DNA of 5,492 bases from contig CAZJUO010000075.1 of assembly GCA_964549245.1 (NCBI GenBank), forward strand, positions 1 to 5,492, given 5' to 3'. This DNA comes from CAZJUO01 sp964549245 (GTDB lineage: Bacteria > Patescibacteriota > Patescibacteriia > UBA10025 > JAHIVO01). The position numbers and the translations under genes were made by a program. The notes beneath the pieces are model-generated. The model was given only the letters and a program-made list of their open reading frames with translations, was not told the origin of the DNA and searched no databases. The first letter of the stretch is position 1, and every line of letters begins with the position of its first letter. Positions 1 through 5,492 of this stretch are shown here, in pieces.

Positions 1-48
1 ACTCCTAATGAAGCCCTTAAGTTGGGGGTGCAAAATGTCCATGCCTAA
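1..48 (+). CDS. possible 3' end of an upstream gene (partial)
   Basis: Frame 1 is open from the window edge to a TAA at 46-48. It would encode 15 residues, TPNEALKLGVQNVHA, which read like a plausible protein C-terminus. The promoter of the next gene begins only about 25 bases after this stop, which fits an intergenic boundary. However, an open run of 15 codons is common by chance, and a second frame is also open across this stretch to about position 100. No family can be named, and no clear terminator hairpin follows the stop. Confidence 0.2.
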   Translation, partial: TPNEALKLGVQNVHA

Positions 49-72
49 AACAATTCGGACACTGCTTTATAT

Positions 73-101
73 TTGCGCTGGTTGGCTATACATTATATAA
101 T
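73..101 (+). promoter_or_regulatory. sigma70-type promoter for the 151-3165 gene pair
   Basis: A perfect TATAAT -10 box lies at 96-101. It is preceded by TTGCGC at 73-78, a 3/6 match to the -35 consensus, with an exact 17-nt spacer. Transcription would start near 108 and leave a leader of about 43 nt before the ATG at 151. The leader contains an imperfect AT-rich inverted repeat (around 112-127) too weak to call a regulatory structure. The weak -35 suggests either modest expression or activator dependence; this is inference. Confidence 0.5.
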
Positions 102-150
102 GATGTAAATAAAGGCTAATTTTAGCTTATAACAAGTCTTGGGCCGCTCT

Positions 151-1608
151 ATGCAAAATTCCCAAATAAAAAAACAACAAAGTGAATTAATCGCCCAGAT
201 TAAAGAGTACTGCCCGTTGCTGGGTGATTTTTTTAGTTTGCCGGGGAGTCTGAAGGAATATTCCGAGAGTATTTATAATTTTAAAAAGAACCAGGTTTAT
301 ATTAAAAGGCAAGAGGAATTAAAAACTAGAGTAGTTAAGAAATTTAAAGCGTTATTTGGGCCAAAGGCTGTCGAGCAATTGTATCTGCAATTTGATGACC
401 AGTTATGCCTAAATATTGTTGACCATCAGCAAGTTTTGAACCATCCTATTTTGATTTCAGATAATATCGTGGCAAATGCTGGTAAGTTTTTACAGAAAGA
501 AAAAAAGCCTGCGATAGTGGTTTTTTCCAGCGGGGACGTGCCGCCGAATAACTATTTCAGTAAGAACGGTTTTATGCTGCACGGAAAAAAGGTTCCTTTA
601 TTCAGTAATAGTGAAAAAGAATTTTGCTCGTATTATATCCCCAAGCGGGAATTTAATTTTGTCCAGCGGTTGAAGGACCAAAAGCAGTGGGCGGAATTTG
701 ACCATCAAGAGCAGATGTTTTTAGAGGGAATTGATGGATTGATACGGGGGATCGATTTTTCATCGTGCCATAACTATATCGATCAAATCAGTCTGATTGT
801 GAATAAGACCTGGCCGCTGATGTTTGAAGAAACGTTACGGACGAATTTGCCGGAGCTTCTGTATATTACCCAAGAAGAAATTACCACCGATTCATTGCTT
901 CATTTATTGCAAAATGATAATTTTATTACCCAAGCATTATTTGACCAGCAGTTCCGGTCACTGATTTTAGATGAATTTAGGGGGATAGTAGTTACCTGGC
1001 GGGAAGACGAACATAAAGGTACGCACTTTTTTTGGCGGAAACACCCTGACCAGCCGCGCTCGCTGCGCTTGTTTTTGCATGATAATGTTTTAGTGCCGGA
1101 TGGCGAAGACCATAAGGACTTGGCTGTGCCTTTGGATAAGCAGACTATTATCGGCTTGCTGAAGAAAAAAGAAATCTACCCCAGTTTGTTTTTGATTTTC
1201 GCGGTTAATATTTTTTACTACGGAGTTAGGCCCCTCTTAGGGCATGGTTCACTGACCTATTTGAATCTAATAAAAGAAGCCTGGCAAAAAGTACTGCCCC
1301 ATTCTGATTTCCATGACGAAGCAAATCATATCAAGGCCTTGCCTATTGATAAAATGATTACCGGCGTTCCCCTGTTTATAAAAAAGCAAGCTGGCAAGTA
1401 TCAGGCTATGTATGGGCATGATGTGATGTATGAGGGCGGAGTCAAAGAAGATGAACTGAAGCGGTTGTTTGCCTTGCCGTTTGGCGACCAGCTGGCTACC
1501 GCAGTGAATGATATGTACGATTATGTGGCACAAAAATACGTGCCAAAGGAGAAAAAGATAAAACCGCAGTTTGGTTACAGCGAATACGCAAAATTGCTAT
1601 TTGGGTAA
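151..1608 (+). CDS. hypothetical protein of 485 residues, first gene of a two-gene unit
   Basis: I do not recognise a named family. The frame is open without interruption and its composition looks like a soluble protein; there is no signal peptide and no convincing membrane segment, apart from one hydrophobic stretch (about 343-357) too polar at its ends to call. Residues 1-70 are rich in Lys, Gln and Glu and probably helical. The most motif-like part is residues 85-135: an Asp-His pair (D91, H92), then N97-H98-P99, then a hydrophobic strand leading to S126-G128 and P131-P132-N133-N134. Other His-rich spots are FFWRKHP (293-299), GHG (364-366) and FHDEANH (387-393). These could form a metal or active site, but that is inference. 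The start is uncertain: ATG at 151 is preferred, and an in-frame TTG at 139 would add four residues. Neither has a good Shine-Dalgarno site. The gene lies 30 nt upstream of the phosphohistidine-domain gene, so the two products may act together. Confidence 0.85.
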   Translation: MQNSQIKKQQSELIAQIKEYCPLLGDFFSLPGSLKEYSESIYNFKKNQVYIKRQEELKTRVVKKFKALFGPKAVEQLYLQFDDQLCLNIVDHQQVLNHPILISDNIVANAGKFLQKEKKPAIVVFSSGDVPPNNYFSKNGFMLHGKKVPLFSNSEKEFCSYYIPKREFNFVQRLKDQKQWAEFDHQEQMFLEGIDGLIRGIDFSSCHNYIDQISLIVNKTWPLMFEETLRTNLPELLYITQEEITTDSLLHLLQNDNFITQALFDQQFRSLILDEFRGIVVTWREDEHKGTHFFWRKHPDQPRSLRLFLHDNVLVPDGEDHKDLAVPLDKQTIIGLLKKKEIYPSLFLIFAVNIFYYGVRPLLGHGSLTYLNLIKEAWQKVLPHSDFHDEANHIKALPIDKMITGVPLFIKKQAGKYQAMYGHDVMYEGGVKEDELKRLFALPFGDQLATAVNDMYDYVAQKYVPKEKKIKPQFGYSEYAKLLFG

Positions 1609-1638
1609 GTTTTTTGGTCTGATTATGTTAGAAAAAAT

Positions 1639-3165
1639 ATGAATTTTCAAAAGGCATTACAAATGACTAAACAGCACACCTGGTGGATAGAGCATGCCCC
1701 GGCGGTCTATCAATATGTCATGTACCCTTTGCACGCTTTTATCGAGCAGTCGCGTTATTTTCACCCAAAATATTTGACTATTTGCTATTTATTGACCAAA
1801 GGGGATTATTTTTACGAAGTCACTTCTGAAGAGGAGAAGTACAAAGTTTATCAATATATTTTTCGGAAAGTAAAAAAAGATAATAATTACCTTCAAAAAA
1901 AGAAGCAAGCCGGGGATACAAATAAGTCATTCATGGCGCTGGGCCGTTTTTTTGAACAGCAGAAAGAACATTTGACCAACCAGCAGTTTTGGGAAGTGTA
2001 TCAAGCCTACGCTGACACCAATTTGGATTACGTACGCTATAGCGTCACTTTGGAATGTGTGGATATCTTTTCTTCCTACTATTTAGAGAAATTGGTATGG
2101 CAAGAATTACCGATGGAGCCTGTTAGCGCTATTAAAAATATTACCAGTACCTTGGCTACTCCAGCACACCTAAGTTTTATGGAACAAGAACGTATCGCTT
2201 TCCTAAAAGTTTGTTTGGGTCTATATTCTTTACTATGGAAAAATAAGAAGGTTGCCTATGAATCTTTACCTTCCAAAAATTGGCGGGCACGGATTAAAAA
2301 GTTAAGCGATGATTATTTTTGGGTGCAAAATAATTTTGCTGCCACTAGATACCTGACGCCGCAGGTATACTTTCAGGAAATAAAAAAGGAAGTCCGTAAT
2401 AAAGCGAAAAAAACATTAGCTGGTGAACTGGCCAAATTGCAAACAAAAAAAGCACGGCTTATCAAAGAACAAAAAAAACTTTTGAAAAAGCGCAAGTTGT
2501 CCAAGGATTTGAAGCTTCATTTTAAAATAGTTCGTTTTTTGGGAGAGTGGATTGACGACCGCAAAAAACATATGATTATTTCCAATCATTATTATTCTGT
2601 TTTTTGTGATGAGCTGGCAAGGCGTTTTAAACTTGCCTCATGGGTGCCCCGGTATTATTTGCCCGAGGATTATAAAAGACTGCTATTGAAGGATAAAAGA
2701 CTCGACTTCTCTATCGCTCAAAAAAGACGGACTCAATCCGCTTATGTAATTTACAAGCAAGGACAGCAGGCAAAAGTCAAAATATTTTATGGCCGACAGG
2801 CAAAGCAATTGTTCAAAAAATTAGTTTTTAAAAATACCAAGCAGCAAGAATTGCGGGGGCACGTGGCCAGTGCGCCGGTTAAAAGGTGTAATGGACGGGT
2901 ACAGGTTATTACTGATGTGAGTAAGCAGAAATTTGTTACGGGAAGGATTTTAGTAACCTCTATGACCAGGCCGGAATTCGTACCGTATATGCGGCGGGCA
3001 AAGGCAATTCTCACCGACGAGGGGGGCTTGACCTGCCACGCGGCAATTGTCTCGCGGGAGCTGGGCATTCCTTGCATTATCGGCACTAAACAGGCGACTA
3101 ACATATTACGTTCCGGGGAAAAGGTGGTTATGGACTTAGAACAGGGTATAGTAAAGAAAGCATGA
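1639..3165 (+). CDS. PEP-synthase-like protein: helical body plus C-terminal phosphohistidine (PEP-utilizers mobile) domain
   Basis: Residues about 405-506 form a clear swivelling phosphohistidine domain of the PEP synthase / PPDK / enzyme I superfamily. They contain GRILVTSMTRPEF (435-447), then G462-G-L-T-C-H467-A-A-I-V-S-R473, which satisfies the PEP-utilizers signature with His467 as the phospho-acceptor, and GIPCIIGT (476-483). Residues 1-400 are mostly helical and aromatic-rich, with a Lys-rich probable coiled coil at about 248-298 and EWIDDRKKHM at 303-312. The latter resembles the helical linker before the His domain in rifampin-phosphotransferase-like proteins. Missing are the roughly 300-residue ATP-grasp domain that normally charges the histidine and the C-terminal PEP-binding TIM barrel, so this is not a complete PEP synthase or PPDK. 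In the family this His carries phosphate between ATP or PEP and an acceptor; the partner here is unknown, and the 151-1608 product is the obvious candidate. ATG 1639 is the longest ATG start; Met9 (1663) is an alternative with a better ribosome site. Confidence 0.85.
   Translation: MNFQKALQMTKQHTWWIEHAPAVYQYVMYPLHAFIEQSRYFHPKYLTICYLLTKGDYFYEVTSEEEKYKVYQYIFRKVKKDNNYLQKKKQAGDTNKSFMALGRFFEQQKEHLTNQQFWEVYQAYADTNLDYVRYSVTLECVDIFSSYYLEKLVWQELPMEPVSAIKNITSTLATPAHLSFMEQERIAFLKVCLGLYSLLWKNKKVAYESLPSKNWRARIKKLSDDYFWVQNNFAATRYLTPQVYFQEIKKEVRNKAKKTLAGELAKLQTKKARLIKEQKKLLKKRKLSKDLKLHFKIVRFLGEWIDDRKKHMIISNHYYSVFCDELARRFKLASWVPRYYLPEDYKRLLLKDKRLDFSIAQKRRTQSAYVIYKQGQQAKVKIFYGRQAKQLFKKLVFKNTKQQELRGHVASAPVKRCNGRVQVITDVSKQKFVTGRILVTSMTRPEFVPYMRRAKAILTDEGGLTCHAAIVSRELGIPCIIGTKQATNILRSGEKVVMDLEQGIVKKA
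1649..1654 (+). promoter_or_regulatory. possible ribosome binding site favouring the internal start at 1663
   Basis: AAAAGG lies 8 nt before the in-frame ATG at 1663 (Met9). The ATG at 1639 is preceded only by an A-rich stretch without GGAG. If 1663 is used, the protein begins MTKQHTWW and has 500 residues. The motif is short and may be coincidental. Confidence 0.25.
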
Positions 3166-3172
3166 TATATTA

Positions 3173-3199
3173 TTGATCGTCATAATTGGTTAGTATAAA
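3173..3199 (+). promoter_or_regulatory. weak candidate promoter for the MtxX-like gene
   Basis: TTGATC (3173-3178) and TATAAA (3194-3199) are separated by 15 nt, shorter than the ideal 17. The stretch lies in the 81-nt AT-rich gap after the phosphohistidine-domain gene. No terminator hairpin is visible in the gap, so read-through from the upstream genes is equally possible. AT-rich gaps often yield such matches by chance. Confidence 0.25.
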
Positions 3200-3223
3200 A
3201 AAGAGAATGAAAATAATAAACCA

Positions 3224-3235
3224 TAATAATTATTA
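3224..3235. repeat. 12-bp perfect AT-only palindrome next to the ribosome site
   Basis: TAATAATTATTA is its own reverse complement and ends at the first base of the Shine-Dalgarno stretch of the 3247 gene. It could be a small operator or mRNA structure element, but a short AT-only palindrome is weak evidence of function in an AT-rich gap. Confidence 0.25.
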
Positions 3236-3242
3236 AGAGGAG
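3235..3242 (+). promoter_or_regulatory. strong ribosome binding site of the MtxX-like gene
   Basis: AAGAGGAG sits 4 nt before the ATG at 3247 and fixes that start. It is far stronger than anything ahead of the two upstream genes, which suggests that this gene is translated more efficiently. Confidence 0.8.
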
Positions 3243-3246
3243 ATAT

Positions 3247-4074
3247 ATGGATTCAATTTTCGAAAAAGTGTTAGACAAAGCAAAACAAAAACGCCGCCGC
3301 ATTGGTATTACCATTTTCCGTACTGACGATGAAATAATCAGCAGTTTGAAAAAAGCGCAGGATCTGGCCGAAGTGATAATTTACGGTAAAAAAATCGATG
3401 GCTTTGATTGTGTGGAAATGGAACCAGAAGGCAAATTGCAAGAGAATATCGGCAGAAAAATCGTACAGGATTTTAAAGCGGGGAAAATCGACCAGTTTGT
3501 GCGCGGGCAGGTTGATGATTTTGGGGTGGTTGAGGAATTCAAACAGCAGTATGGTATTCCCAAAGAGGAAAAGCGTGTTTGTTTCGGCCTGATGCAGGAC
3601 GTATTTGGCCGTGAAACGTTTATGACGATTATTTCCAATCCCGAAGGCCAGGATATGGCTGATAAAAAAAGAATCGTTGATCCAACCGCTGAATGGCTGC
3701 AAAACCAATTTGGTATGAAGCCAAAAATAGCCGTTATGGCTTCGTGTAGGCCCGGCACCTATGGCAAAGATCCAGCCATGAGCAAGACCTACGATGAAGC
3801 GGAGGAATTGGTTAAGTATTATACTGATAAAGGGTATGAGGCAAAAAATGTCCATATCGAATTGGAAAAAGCTATGGGCTGGGCCAATATCCTAGTCCCG
3901 GCCAATGGGGCGATCGGCAACCAAATTTTTAGGACGCTGTTGTATTTGGGCAATGGAAAGAATTTGGCCAGTCCGACACTTTTTCCCGGCAAAGGGATCT
4001 ACGAAGACGATTCCCGCAATGAAAAAGACTGGTATCCGCATATTGCCGCGGCTTCGGCCTGGGCCGCCAAGTAA
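3247..4074 (+). CDS. MtxX/Mmp4-like protein of the phosphate acetyl/butyryltransferase fold
   Basis: The 275-residue product resembles the phosphotransacetylase (PTA/PTB) superfamily, and within it the MtxX (methanogenesis marker 4) branch. Supporting stretches are VRGQVDDFGVV (about 85-95), corresponding to the 'G-x-hydroxyl' region; KPKIAVMASCRPGTYG (about 158-173), like the PKIAVLSGGR-type strand of MtxX; WANILVPANGAIGNQIFRTL (212-231), with the superfamily's G224-N225; LGNGKNLASPTL (234-245); and YEDDSRN (252-258), with the Ser-Arg pair (256-257) that in phosphotransacetylases lies at the acyl-phosphate site. The PTA/PTB family transfers acyl groups between CoA and phosphate, whereas MtxX has no firmly established reaction, so the substrate is left open. 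The assignment rests on remembered family patterns, not on an alignment. It is a cytosolic protein without signal or membrane segments. It is transcribed alone or by read-through from the genes before it, and it ends 15 nt before a strong terminator. Confidence 0.7.
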   Translation: MDSIFEKVLDKAKQKRRRIGITIFRTDDEIISSLKKAQDLAEVIIYGKKIDGFDCVEMEPEGKLQENIGRKIVQDFKAGKIDQFVRGQVDDFGVVEEFKQQYGIPKEEKRVCFGLMQDVFGRETFMTIISNPEGQDMADKKRIVDPTAEWLQNQFGMKPKIAVMASCRPGTYGKDPAMSKTYDEAEELVKYYTDKGYEAKNVHIELEKAMGWANILVPANGAIGNQIFRTLLYLGNGKNLASPTLFPGKGIYEDDSRNEKDWYPHIAAASAWAAK

Positions 4075-4089
4075 AGGTTTTGATAATAA

Positions 4090-4127
4090 AAAACAGGTTA
4101 CTTATTTAGTAACCTGTTTTGGTTTTT
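4090..4127. terminator. bidirectional Rho-independent terminator between convergent genes
   Basis: A perfect 13-bp stem (4090-4102 paired with 4108-4120) closes a 5-nt TATTT loop. On the plus strand it continues into GGTTTTT (4121-4127), ending transcripts of the 3247-4074 gene. On the minus strand the stem is followed by a T-rich run (complement of 4085-4093), serving the convergent peptidase gene, whose stop is about 25 nt away. Confidence 0.9.
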
Positions 4128-4144
4128 AAAAACGTAAAAGATCC

Positions 4145-5359
4145 TTATGAAGCTGTAGCCAGGTTTATGGCGATACGGCAGGCAGTAAAGAATTCTTCCA
4201 GATCAAGGTATTCGGTTAGTTGGTGTGGATTATGCGTACCGGTGCCGATCAGGCAGGTGGGGACGTGCTGGTTGAGCCAGTTAGCATCGCAACCGCCCAT
4301 GAGCGGTTCACAGATTTCAGGCTGGCAGTCCGCTTGGTCCATGGCACGTACGGCTCGCTGTATGATGGGGTCTTTTTCTGTGAGCGAGAAAGCTTTGTAG
4401 GCTTGGTCGCACCATATATCCAGAGAAAGGTCCTCTCTTGAGATGTTAGCGCCGTATAGCTTATCGCTCGCTTCATGAAAACATGTAATGATCTGATTAT
4501 AAATTTCGTTTAGGTCTTCTTGGCTAAAAGCTCGGACTTCACCGCTAATGTCTAAGCGAGGCTGCACAGAATTGGTACCGCATTGTTCAAAGCCTGAAAT
4601 GTTGATGTTAGTTGAGGCTATGTGGCGATCGGCGCGTATTATTTTTCCAAAGAAACACGAGATCTGGACATCGCTTAAAGCTTTGGCAAAGATCAATGGC
4701 GCGGAATAACCTTTGTCTGGTTCCAAACCAGCGTGGGCCGTTTTGCCTTTGATGGCAATCTCGAATTTGATAGATGAGCAGGCTCCGCGATACAAATCCT
4801 GCGGACTAAGGCCGTCAAAGGAAAAGATCATGTCAGCTTCGATAAGATTTGAGTTGATATATCGAGCCCCCAGCAGGCGGTACTCTTCACATATAGTGAA
4901 AATACACTGTATTTTTGGGTGCGGAATATTGTGTGTACGAATCACCTTTAACATTGTCAAAATGGCAGCAATGCCAGCCACATCGTCGGCCGCCAGTATG
5001 GTGTCTCCGTGGGAGACTATGCGCCGGCTGCCGGCCGAAGGAAAAATTGGTTTGATGTCGAGGCCAGGCTCAACCCGGTCCATGTGAGCATTGAATCCAA
5101 CGCAGGGCAAGCCTTCGCGACCTTGAGAAGCTGGAATGGTAACAAACAAATTTCCAGTAGTAGCCTTAATCGGATGAGCTCCGCTTATTCGAAGGTGGGC
5201 CAGGTCCTGATCAATCTTAACTTCTCTAAAGCCGATGTCTTCAGTGATCGTTTTAATAATGAAATCTGACATTTTTTTTTCTTGGCCAGACGGCGCATTG
5301 ATCTGCACCGCTTGAATGAAGTAATCTACAGCAATATCGGGTAAACGATAATTTTCCAT
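4145..5359 (-). CDS. M20-family peptidase T-like zinc metallopeptidase
   Basis: The 404-residue product has the full set of M20 landmarks: AHMD with H92 and D94; ILAADDVAGIAAIL with bridging D125; the catalytic/metal pair E158-E159 in TICEEYRLLGA; D182 in FSFDGL; the dimerisation-domain KGKTAHAG with H209; and the last ligand H379 in GTHNPHQLTEYL. GGCDANWLN (355-363) and GEVRAFSQEDL (273-283) are typical of the peptidase T / PepT-like (YqjE-type) branch. Such enzymes are cytosolic dinuclear-zinc aminopeptidases that trim small peptides; the exact substrate cannot be read here, and M20 relatives also include deacylases. It is slightly longer than I expect for the YqjE type. The start at 5359 is fixed by AAGGAGG 4 nt upstream. 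The gene is monocistronic in this window, with its own promoter and a shared terminator. A run of nine A on the coding strand (5272-5280) lies near codons 27-30. Confidence 0.9.
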   Translation of the reverse strand: MENYRLPDIAVDYFIQAVQINAPSGQEKKMSDFIIKTITEDIGFREVKIDQDLAHLRISGAHPIKATTGNLFVTIPASQGREGLPCVGFNAHMDRVEPGLDIKPIFPSAGSRRIVSHGDTILAADDVAGIAAILTMLKVIRTHNIPHPKIQCIFTICEEYRLLGARYINSNLIEADMIFSFDGLSPQDLYRGACSSIKFEIAIKGKTAHAGLEPDKGYSAPLIFAKALSDVQISCFFGKIIRADRHIASTNINISGFEQCGTNSVQPRLDISGEVRAFSQEDLNEIYNQIITCFHEASDKLYGANISREDLSLDIWCDQAYKAFSLTEKDPIIQRAVRAMDQADCQPEICEPLMGGCDANWLNQHVPTCLIGTGTHNPHQLTEYLDLEEFFTACRIAINLATAS

Positions 5360-5363
5360 TACC

Positions 5364-5370
5364 CCTCCTT
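5364..5370 (-). promoter_or_regulatory. consensus ribosome binding site of the peptidase gene
   Basis: AAGGAGG on the minus strand, followed by GGTA and the ATG at 5359-5357. It is a full anti-16S match and decides the start codon. Confidence 0.85.
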
Positions 5371-5403
5371 ATGGTTTTGATTTTTTAATGTTCAAATCTG
5401 GCT

Positions 5404-5432
5404 AGTGTATCAGATTATGATGGGTTTGTCAA
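5404..5432 (-). promoter_or_regulatory. strong sigma70 promoter of the peptidase gene
   Basis: On the minus strand a perfect TTGACA -35 box (5432-5427) is followed by a 17-nt spacer and TACACT (5409-5404), a 4/6 match to the -10. The bases just before the -10 read TGA, giving an extended -10 (TGn). Transcription would begin near 5397, leaving a leader of about 38 nt that includes the ribosome site. No convincing operator overlaps it. Confidence 0.75.
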
Positions 5433-5492
5433 TACTTTGTGGTAATGTGCACAGACATATTGCACTTTCTGATAAGCTTAAGGGCATATGAA

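Noticed and set aside
139..150. TTG start four codons upstream of the ATG at 151
   Set aside because: No ribosome site supports it, and the ATG is a better start; kept only as an alternative.
2787..3104. 105-residue minus-strand open frame
   Set aside because: It is antisense to the phosphohistidine domain, whose conserved motif proves the plus-strand frame; Cys/Thr-rich shadow.
3271..3855. 194-residue open frame on the minus strand inside the MtxX-like gene
   Set aside because: It overlaps a well-supported plus-strand gene with a strong ribosome site and family motifs; its translation is Phe/Ile/His-rich, as expected from antisense of Lys/Glu/Asp-rich coding.
4713..5269. Plus-strand open frames (4713-5087, 5009-5269) opposite the peptidase gene
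   Set aside because: They overlap each other and the metallopeptidase, whose metal ligands are all in the minus-strand frame; no ribosome sites or family motifs.
5444..5458. GTGCAC palindrome within an imperfect ATGT/ACAT inverted repeat upstream of the peptidase promoter
   Set aside because: Arms of 4 bp around a 6-bp core are common by chance, and the site is upstream of the -35 with no regulator in the window to connect to it.
13..5486. Inverted 9-bp match GCCCTTAAG near both window ends (13-21 and 5478-5486)
   Set aside because: Too short, with no flanking similarity, transposase or target duplication; chance and arbitrary window edges explain it.
5480..5492. Possible start of a plus-strand gene: AAGGG then ATG at 5488
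   Set aside because: Only 3 nt separate the two and only five bases of frame are visible; cannot be supported.

Overview
The window looks like an ordinary bacterial chromosomal segment. It is moderately AT-rich, uses the standard genetic code (TGG for Trp, TGA as a stop) and has sigma70-type promoters and Shine-Dalgarno sites. Nothing fixes the taxon. Two large proteins without an obvious named family and a stripped-down phosphohistidine-domain protein would fit an uncultivated lineage such as Patescibacteria/CPR, but that is only an impression.

Layout: (1) Positions 1-150 hold a possible 15-codon tail of an upstream gene and then a promoter with a perfect TATAAT -10 box. (2) Two co-directional genes, 151-1608 and 1639-3165, are 30 nt apart and probably form one transcript. 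The first encodes a 485-residue protein I do not recognise. The second encodes a 508-residue protein with a helical/coiled-coil body and a C-terminal PEP-synthase-type swivelling phosphohistidine domain (His467), but no visible ATP-grasp domain and no PEP-binding TIM barrel. (3) After an 81-nt AT-rich gap, 3247-4074 encodes a phosphotransacetylase-fold protein. Its C-terminal half most resembles MtxX/Mmp4, a family best known from methanogens. (4) A perfect 13-bp hairpin with T-tracts on both strands separates this gene from the convergent gene 4145-5359 on the minus strand. That gene encodes an M20-family, peptidase T-like metallopeptidase with all expected metal ligands. Its start is marked by AAGGAGG and by a promoter reading TTGACA-17-TACACT with an extended -10.

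The peptidase is routine and has its own promoter. The unusual material is on the plus strand: an unknown protein paired with a phosphotransfer domain that lacks its usual charging domains, followed by an MtxX-like protein. A functional link between the pair and the MtxX-like gene is unproven. The 3247 gene has a much stronger ribosome binding site than the two before it and may have its own weak promoter. No RNA genes, insertion sequences, CRISPR arrays or long repeats were seen. The last 60 bases (5433-5492) lie upstream of the peptidase promoter and hold nothing I can support.
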